NCBI GenBank assembly: GCA_015183035.1
Contig: JACZZP010000002.1
Span: 2,790,001-2,854,000, forward strand
Direction of reading: 5' to 3'
Source of the DNA: Meloidogyne chitwoodi
Lineage: Eukaryota > Nematoda > Chromadorea > Rhabditida > Meloidogynidae
Length of the DNA: 64,000 bases
Below, one piece after another: positions 56,433 to 64,000 of the stretch. The stretch's first letter is position 1. Each line of letters begins with the position of its first letter. The translations under genes were made by a program, and so were the position numbers. The notes under the pieces were generated by a model, which had not been told where the DNA came from, did not search any database, and saw only the letters and a program-made list of their open reading frames with translations.

Positions 56433-57223
56433 ATGGAACTTGCTATTACTAGCCTGATATTGCCTTTTTTATTATTCTTGTTTATTCTACATTCTAATAC
56501 CGTTGCACAACGACACCGTTATCCGCATCAGAAAGGCGGTCATTTTAGTAGACAAAAGTTACAAGAAGTTCGGAGAGAAGAACAAGATGCCGAGAATTCT
56601 TTACCAAAAATTTTGTATGTCATAAAAATAAAAGCATTTAAAATTTAAATTTAAGCTGCGCACATGGTGCGTCAGTAGGTGATCGTTGCATATGTGATCA
56701 GGGATGGGCTGGGACAAATTGTCAACGTGAGATGCATTGTGCTACATTTGAGAGAAGTCCAAATGGAAGGTTAATTTTTAATATTTTCTTATTTTTGGGT
56801 CTATCCCTTTCTTCTTTGATTACAGCTGCCCAGTCTGTCAATCCAATTTCCAAGGGGATCGATGTGAATATATTGAATGTCAAAATGGAGGTGAAGAGTT
56901 ACTAGAGACTCAGAGTTGTAACTGTCCAAAGCCATATTCTGGCCGTTTCTGTGACGATTTACTTACAAGGAATGTTTACTACTATTACAATTCTAAAGTA
57001 AGAATTAAAATGAAATTTTTAAAGCTGGATTTTTTCATTTAATGTTGCAACAATCGGTCCTCTTGGGCTTCTTTCTGTTATCCCTATGATCTGTCTTTAT
57101 GTTCTATGTGAAAGATTTGCAAGAAAAAGACAAGTAAAAAGGATCGAAAAAACCTGGAATTTACAAAGCCAGAGAAGTGTAAATCCTGCAAATATTGAAT
57201 TATTATTAAGAGAAAAGAGTTGA
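56433..57223 (+). CDS. single-pass membrane protein with EGF-like modules, probable frameshift
   Basis: The signal peptide (SLILPFLLFLFILHSNTVAQ) is followed by a basic spacer and EGF-like modules: FCAHGASVGDRCICDQGWAG with TNC, CPVCQSNFQGDRCEYIECQN, and SCNCPKPYSGRFCDD. The last exon encodes a TM helix (GPLGLLSVIPMICLYVLCE) and a basic cytoplasmic tail (RFARKRQVKRIEKTWN), stop 57223. The TM frame cannot be joined to the EGF frame by canonical splice sites: both donors available leave phase 0, which meets a stop after DFFI. The T run at 57030-57035 has one T more than the joined frame needs, so a homopolymer error or a real frameshift is likely. Type I topology is inferred. Nematode relatives exist but I cannot name the orthologue. 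Confidence 0.65.
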
Positions 57224-60200
57224 TTAATTAATTTAAAGAGAATACTTTTACGGGTGTTTTAGCACTCTAGTAGCTTTTTTAATTCGTTTAATGTATTATC
57301 CCATAAAGCACTGAAAATTATACATTGTGTTTAAAAAAATACATTTTTGTTTTTTGTGTGGTATGGCATAAAACAATTTTTATTTGTATGTAGTAATTTA
57401 AAGGAGGGAAATCTTTAACTCAATTACCAGAGCCTATACAAATCTTTATTTTCTTAAAAAATTGTTTTATTCTTTTATTTTCTTTATTTAATGATTCACA
57501 TATGTAATATTTTATTATAAAAATATATTTAATATTATTACTATTTCGCTAAATATTCATAAATAAAAGACCTTTAAAAATATTCCGTAGCATAAAATGC
57601 AAAAAGTATTCAAAATCCATAAAGTTATTTAAAATTTGTGAAACTTATTTTTTATTTTAATTTAATATCATTTTTTCATATAGTAATTTTCTTTTTAATC
57701 AATTTTCCTTTTCAACTTTGCATAAATTGAATTCCTTACAACTTCCATATACTTATGCTCTATTTTGTGCAGCAATTTACTTGGCGCTTTTTAACTTTTA
57801 GAATTTATATTGCCAAAATATTGTGGCGCACAAACCATTTACTGACTCTTAGGGGAAAATTGACTCAGAGGATGGATGACGACAACGGTGGCATTTATTG
57901 TCTTTCAATCACTCTTTGAGTCATTTCCTCTAAGATAATATACTTGAAAACCTTCACTCAAGTATTTTTTCCAATTTTAATTAAAGTATACTTTTTAGTT
58001 AAAAAAATTAAAGAAAAACAAACTGTACATTTTTAAAAATTAAAAAAAATCCGTAAATGATATTTTTAAATTATTTAAAATGTTAAAAAAATTAAATTTT
58101 ATTATTATTTCATTTAAATATTCTTATTAATTAAATATTCTTTCAAAAATAAATTTTCCTTCTTAAATATAATATTTTTTTAAATTAAATATTTATTGTT
58201 TCAAATTAATTTATATTTAAAAAAATCCCATTAAATTCTTTTCATATTTTCAATACCTATTCTCTAAAAATAGAGCATAATAAATAGCTAACCACAAAAA
58301 ATAAAGCTACTAGTCTATGTATACATAAATAAACTTAAATATATCCTTCCTCTTCTACTATAATATTTATATAATTTTGTCTTCAATTTCAATCAAAGCT
58401 CTTACATTAAGTTTGTCAAAACTCAAAGAAAAAATTTAAGTAAAATACTATATAGTTTTTTTAATTTTAGTTTATAGGAATTTTTATTCAATTGTACTTG
58501 AAGAAAGTTTTAATAGTTTATTTGTGAATTAAATAAGAGATATAAAACAAATTAAAATTTGTTTCAAAAAAAGGACTATTTGTTTATTCATGACCAGACA
58601 TGGATGATTTTATTATAAAATTTTATGCTTTAGTCTTTTTAAGTTTAGTTAAAATATAATTTAAAAGAGTTTTTTAGGTTAATCTAAAATTTTATCAAAT
58701 TTATTTAATTTATTTTCTCTTCAATGGTTTAACTAAAAAATAAATTAATGATTTTCAAGTCTTTCATTTTATTTTTTAATTTAAAAAGGATTATTCCAAT
58801 TGATGTATCTTTACATTTAAGTAAAATAAAAATATAAACAAACAGGCAAAAGAACATTTGAAAAAAAAAATTTTCTTCATAAATATTTATTTTTTTAAAG
58901 TACTTAAATACCTTATTTGATGTCTTATATGTTTATTCTTTTCAATAGAAAAAAAAATAAAAATACTTTTTAAGGTTGTTGACATTTTTTCTGGGTACAA
59001 TTTGATATTTTATAATAATAAAAGTGGTAAATATATACAGATTTTATTTTTCAATTTTTTGAGTTAAAAATTATTAAAAACATTTTACTTTTTTAATAAA
59101 TAATTTTATACTTAAGAATTTCCGCCATTTACTTTTTTTTTAAAAAAAAGGGAACAATCATTATTTAATGGTTTTTGAACTTGAAAAAATTTGAAAATTG
59201 CATTTTACCGGCACATATTTAAGTATCACATTTCATAAAAAAAGTATGAAAAGGACATATAATGGACTTGAATAGAACAAGATAAAGTCCCATGAATAAC
59301 TAAACAAGTATACCTATAAATATTCTTTGACTAGGATCAATAATATATTTTTTTATAATAATTTAAAAAATCATTGAGGTTGTCAAGACATAAGTAAATT
59401 TTTCTTTTTCTATTTAAAGAATTATATAAACACTTTTCTTTAAAATTAACTTTTAAAATTAAGGATAAAATGTATAGCTACTGATTTAATAAGTTTTTAG
59501 AAATTGTAATTATTCCGTTATGTTGTAAAATAATTCCGCCTGATTTGTTTATTTTTACAAATTGTAATTATTACAAAATATTTAATCATAAATTTATACA
59601 AATATCATCATTGTTTATTAATGCTTTGTAAAAATAATGCTTATATATTCTTTATTATTTACTTTAAAGTTTTGTCGTTTTTTAGTTAATCATTCTCACA
59701 TCATAAAAGCTTCATTTCTTTTTTTAAAAATTGTTTATCTACTCCCTAGTCTCATCTTCCCTTTTCATTTAGTCCAAACATTTTTGTTAGCTTTTAAAAC
59801 TTAAAGTTAAATGAAAGAAAAAATTGTCAAAGGTGGTCGGTCCTTTTCTTTCCTCACATAACTCATATTTATTCTTAAAACTTTATGAGCCCATTTTTTA
59901 TATTATTTATAAAAAACACTTATATTTTTCAATTCTGAAATGTTATTGATTTAAAATTTAATGTTGATCTTATCTCTAAATTTTATTTAAAAAATTTTTG
60001 CATTCTTTTTTAGATTTATTTTAAATAATGACTTTGTTTAAGAAAAGTTTTTTCATTTAATATTATTTAAATGCCAAAATTATTATCTTTGTATAGAGTA
60101 GAGGTTTTGCGTGAAATTATTTACAATAATTTTAACATTTCCTTATTAGAAGAACAAAGACACATTTCAAAAAAATAAAAAGCTTTTTTTTGAGTAATAA

Positions 60201-62057
60201 TTTTTGCAACTTTTTTTTAATTTCTCAGAAATGTTTTTCTTTAGAAAATTTGCTTATAATTTTGCTTTTAAACTCAACTAAAAAAGTTAAGTTTTATTTA
60301 CTTGTTCTAATTAAAAAATTATTATTTTTTATAAAAAATAAAAGGCTATTTAACAATGTTCTATATCTTATTTCTTTCTTAACTAAAAATAGCGTCTTCA
60401 AGTGGCAATTGCTTGTTTATTCTACGTCATAGGTGGCGCAATAAATATCCTTATTTTTTTATTTTAATATTTTTTTGCAAATAAATGCTATGTTTTCGTG
60501 CTATCCCCTCATAACATTTTTAAATTTTTATTAAATTTTAATATCCTTTTCCACCAATTTATTCTTTTAACTTTGTTATAAACGAAAGGATTAAGTTATC
60601 TACATATTCCCCATTATATATTTTATCCCTCCCCTTTTAAACATTTAAATTTCCGTTTCCTTTATATTTATCTTTGTTTTGTACTTTATTTCTAATAATT
60701 TAATATTGTAAGTGCTTAATGAGTGAGCGAAAAAAACTCACGGTTAATCTCGACAGACTTTTTAAACCAATACTATTCATATTCCACATACTGGAGGTAG
60801 GGTATAAATTAAAACAGTAAAAGATCCGCATTATTTTATTTATTCCCTAATTTTTATTCTCAAATGATAGATCAAACTTTGTTTTTTCTTTATTATAACC
60901 AACATTTACTCTTTCCTAGAATGTAATAAACACACAGTTAAACATTTTTTGTATTTTTCCTCACGTTTTCAAGAATATAATAAATTATTTCTCGTTTCCA
61001 GGCAACAGAAATAAATAAACGAGTAGGCGATTGTGACGTGTAATACAAGTAGTAGGTGTTTATTGCCTGTGCAAAGAATTAACAAAACGATCTCATTTTA
61101 TCAAAATGTTGAGAGAAAAAATTTAAAAAATTTATTGGCAGGGCGTAGAAATTTATATTGTTCACTTTTAGTGGGATGACGATTTCCCGCAGCGAGAAAA
61201 TTGGCTTAAAAAGTTTTTAATAAAAGAATTTTCCAATTTTAATTTTTTATTTAAAGCAACAACATATAAATCTTTTATCTCAAATATTAAAATAAAATTG
61301 AGTCAGATTTGCCTAAGATTTCCAAAATATATCGCAGACTTTGAAACTCAATAATCCAGTATTCATCGAAATTCTATCATTTTAGCTTTTATCTTTTGTG
61401 AATTCAATTGCTACAGTAATTTAAGTGTCCTTCTTGTCTCAATAGCTTAGTTTTAGCAGTATTCCTTCAAATTATTTAAAAATAAAAAATATTTTTGTTA
61501 ATTTACTATATTCACAATATTTAGGTAATAATAGATAACTAATTGAAACATTTTCCTTTTAATTGTGCTATATAAACAAAGCAAGAAATTTTAATTAAAA
61601 AAGGTAAAAAAGACTTGCTAATACAAAATACTTGGAAATACGTCATTTTCCATAGAAAACGTTTTTTTTAATTTTTATTCAAGACTGATTGACACATTCT
61701 TTTCAATAATTTTTACAAAATAATATGCACAATTTTTATACAAATAGCTATGAGAAAGGTGTTAAGCTTGAGAAAATAAAATGACTATTAGCTTATTTAA
61801 ATAATACAAAGTATATATGTTTTATTTTAAAAAGATTATTTTTTATTAATATTTAGATACCCGGTGATTATTTTATTTTTTCTTCTTAAATTCCTACCAT
61901 TCCCAAAAATTTTATTTTTTGTCGGCATGTATTCGCCAGAGAAAGATTAAAGAATTCCAAACTACTTTTAAACTTTCTTTTCCATTTTTTGGCTTAAAAG
62001 TTTACAAAAATCAACATTTTAATCTTCAATCTTTTTCCATTTTCACCCTCACTCATC
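57224..62057. other. 4.8-kb AT-rich gene desert
   Basis: No supported exon on either strand; the possible ORF around 60190-60432 is Leu/Phe/Lys low-complexity sequence. A less AT-rich island at 57830-57950 (ACTCTTAGGGGAAAATTGAC, CGACAACGGTGGC) and another near 61010-61200 could be regulatory for the Kir channel downstream, or small RNA genes; I cannot decide. Confidence 0.45.
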
Positions 62058-64000
62058 ATGTATAGAATAAATATGAGGGAAAGTGAAAATGAGGGGCTTC
62101 TTCATAATAATCATCATCAACAACAACAAAATAATAATAATAAAACATTTGAATTGGAGCATAAACAAAGGCACGTAGAGTTGGGAGATAATGAGGTTAA
62201 AAATGAAAATTAAAATTAATTAAATAAAAATTAATTAAATTAAAATTTTAAGAAACCTCCATTGGAAAGATGTACTATTATCACAAAAAACAATAATACA
62301 AAAAATAATAAACCGTCAAAAACTTGCTGGAACTGTTTTAGAAGTGGCAAAAAATATGCCGCTAATTCTATGATGAGGGCAGGTGCTTGGAGAGGTCAAC
62401 AGCCTAGATTAGTTGATAAAGAGGGTGAATGTATTATTAAACCAAATAATCTGCGCGGGTCATTTAGTATTTGGTTAGTTGTTTTAAAAAATAATACATA
62501 AAGAAATTAATCTTTTAGCCTTCGAAATTGGTTTCATCTAGTTATTGAGCATAGTTGGAGACGTATTTTTATACTCTTTTCGGGGAGTTTTGTTATTTGC
62601 TGGTTTACTTTTGGTCTTATATATTATTCTATACAACATTTCTCTGTTAATATTCAGGTTAATCTAGTTTATAAAAATTTTATTTTATTTTTTAGCATCT
62701 ATCAGAACAACATCAATGTATAGCCAATGTTCATTCCCTCACAAGTGCCTTTCTTTTTAGGTTAGCAATACAAAAAAAAAATTTGTAAAATTTTTTTTTT
62801 AAATTTTTAGTCTTGAAAGTCAACATACAATAGGTTATGGTACTCGTTATATGACTGAAACTTGTCCACTTGCATATATCGCTTTATCACTTCAATGCAT
62901 TGTTGGAGTACTTTTACAAACAATTTTGGTAGAATTTTTTAAAATTTGATAAAATTGTTTTTAATTTTCAGGCAGGCATTGTAATTGCTAAAATTTTGAG
63001 GCCTAAGAAAAGAAAACAAGAAATGCGTTTTAGTCAATGTGCAGTAATTGGCCCAGTTGATGATGAAGATCAGAGACCAGCTTTAATGATTAGATTAGCG
63101 GATATTCAACATAGGCTATATATTGCTGAGTCACATGTACGACTATACATGGCAACTACAAAAATAAACCAGGTTTGTTTAAAAAATGGCAAAATCGTTT
63201 AAATAAATGGCTAAATATGCAATTCTTATTTGCCAATTCTATCTTCATATTTTTAATATTCTAGAGAGGCGAATGTGAGTTACTTGGAGTACAAGACATG
63301 AATGTAGGTTATGATACCGGAATGGATAGAGTATTATTATTATGGCCAGTTGTCATCAGACATATTATTGACCAAGAATCGCCTTTATGGGAAATAACAG
63401 AGGAAAAATTGAGAACATGTCAGTTTGAGTTGATAATGACTGTGGAAGGTATAGTAGAAGCTACGGGAATGGCATTTCAGGTAAATTAATTGTGGACTTT
63501 AGAATCTAATTAAAATAAAATTAAAGGCTCGTTCTTCATTTTTACCCGATGAAATTCACTGGGCAAAACGATTTGTGCCTATGATGAGGCTAAATACAAA
63601 TACAAATCAATTTGAAGTAATTTTAAATAAATTTGAGAATATTTTTGAATATTCAAATTTATTTTTAGGTTGACTATAATTTATTTGACGTAACAGAACT
63701 TCACCCATTAGAGTCATGGTTACCTTCAAATGAATGTAACAACGAACAAAATGAAGACGAATGTTCCCAAATGCCTTACTCCACAAAATTATCTGTTATT
63801 TCTGAACTCAATTCAATAGCTATACAAAATCAAACACAACATATAAATTATAATAATATTCATTGTGGAATAATACCAAATGGAATAGCATTTCCGACAT
63901 TGTCAGAGCCATTACCTTCTTCATTCCACAATCAACATTTCCTTTCACATCATCATAATCATCTAACAGATCAACAAAATCAAATATCACAGTTACGAAG
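62058..64000 (+). CDS. inward-rectifier K+ channel (Kir/IRK), 3' end outside the window
   Basis: Starts at ATG 62058 with a His/Gln/Asn-rich leader. Next come CWNCFRSGKK, PRLVDKEGECIIKPNNLRG, the M1 region (RNWFHLVIEHSWRRIFILFS, CWFTFGLIYYSIQHF), the pore helix (CIANVHSLTSAFLFSLESQH), the filter TIGYGTRY, and M2 (LQCIVGVLLQTILAGIVIAK). The cytoplasmic domain follows: RPKKRKQEMRFSQCAVIGPV, RLADIQHRLYIAESHVRLYM, PLWEITEEKL, FELIMTVEGIVEATGMAFQA, RSSFLPDEIHWAKRFVPMM and VDYNLFDVTE. These are the Kir landmarks, including the RSSFLPDEI(H)W-type segment common to animal Kirs. It corresponds to the C. elegans irk group. The C-tail is Asn/Gln/His-rich and open at the window edge, so the gene is partial. 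Kir channels set resting potential. Confidence 0.93.

Noticed and set aside
60190..60432. Plus-strand ORF of 80 codons in the gene desert
   Set aside because: Low-complexity Leu/Phe/Lys translation with no ATG context or neighbours.

Overview
The window is eukaryotic, very AT-rich DNA with many short introns (about 40 bp up to a few hundred bp) that end in TTTCAG or TTTTAG. Gene content is animal: Kv and Kir potassium channels, the ciliary protein BBS8, the autophagy protein ATG18/WIPI, a worm-type CK1/TTBK kinase, a C-type lectin and an AGAP. Base composition, intron style, possible trans-splice acceptors just before several start codons, and the mix of secreted proteins point to a nematode. 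A plant-parasitic tylenchid such as Meloidogyne is my best guess, but this is inference and no ribosomal or mitochondrial marker is present.

Layout. 1-7.1 kb: a doubtful ORF, a fibronectin-III membrane protein (minus) and cyclin K (plus). 7.6-10.5 kb: a BTB gene whose second intron holds an 805-bp hAT-type element with perfect 8-bp target duplications. 11-13 kb: two tandem paralogues encoding small secreted cysteine-rich proteins. 15.4-19.1 kb: a Shaw-type Kv channel (plus) and a four-TM MARVEL-like protein (minus). 20.7-22.3 kb: a small low-complexity ORF and an array of an 80-bp satellite. 23.2-27.6 kb: a membrane-anchored, single-domain Lon-like protein that lacks the catalytic lysine, then BBS8 (minus). 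27.6-31.5 kb: a repeat complex of hairpin repeats, two 18-bp minisatellites, and a long-inverted-repeat element built of GTTGAGTC octamers with an internally deleted hAT transposon inserted in it. 31.9-36 kb: a C-type lectin (plus) and an unrecognised multi-exon protein (minus). 36.9-41.6 kb: an ATG-18/WIPI homologue carrying an initiator tRNA-Met gene in an intron, then a CK1-family kinase. 42.8-45.9 kb: a secreted class-3 lipase and a secreted Cys-rich protein. 47.4-55.5 kb: an AGAP (GTPase-like, PH, ArfGAP, ankyrin), TMEM256, and a REXO5-like DEDDh exonuclease. 56.4-57.2 kb: an EGF-type single-pass membrane protein with a probable frameshift. 57.2-62 kb: AT-rich desert. 62 kb to the end: an inward-rectifier K+ channel cut by the window edge.

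Most genes are unrelated housekeeping, signalling or secreted genes. The only local family is the tandem Cys-rich pair. TMEM256 and the REXO5-like gene are 196 bp apart on the same strand and could be an operon. I see no single multi-gene system. The points most worth a second look are the Lon-like pseudoprotease, the ATG-18 homologue with FVRG in place of FRRG, the nested hAT/octamer element, the secreted Cys-rich pair, and the intronic tRNA-derived elements. Gene models were joined by hand from splice consensus and protein similarity recalled from memory, so exon ends may be off by a few bases.
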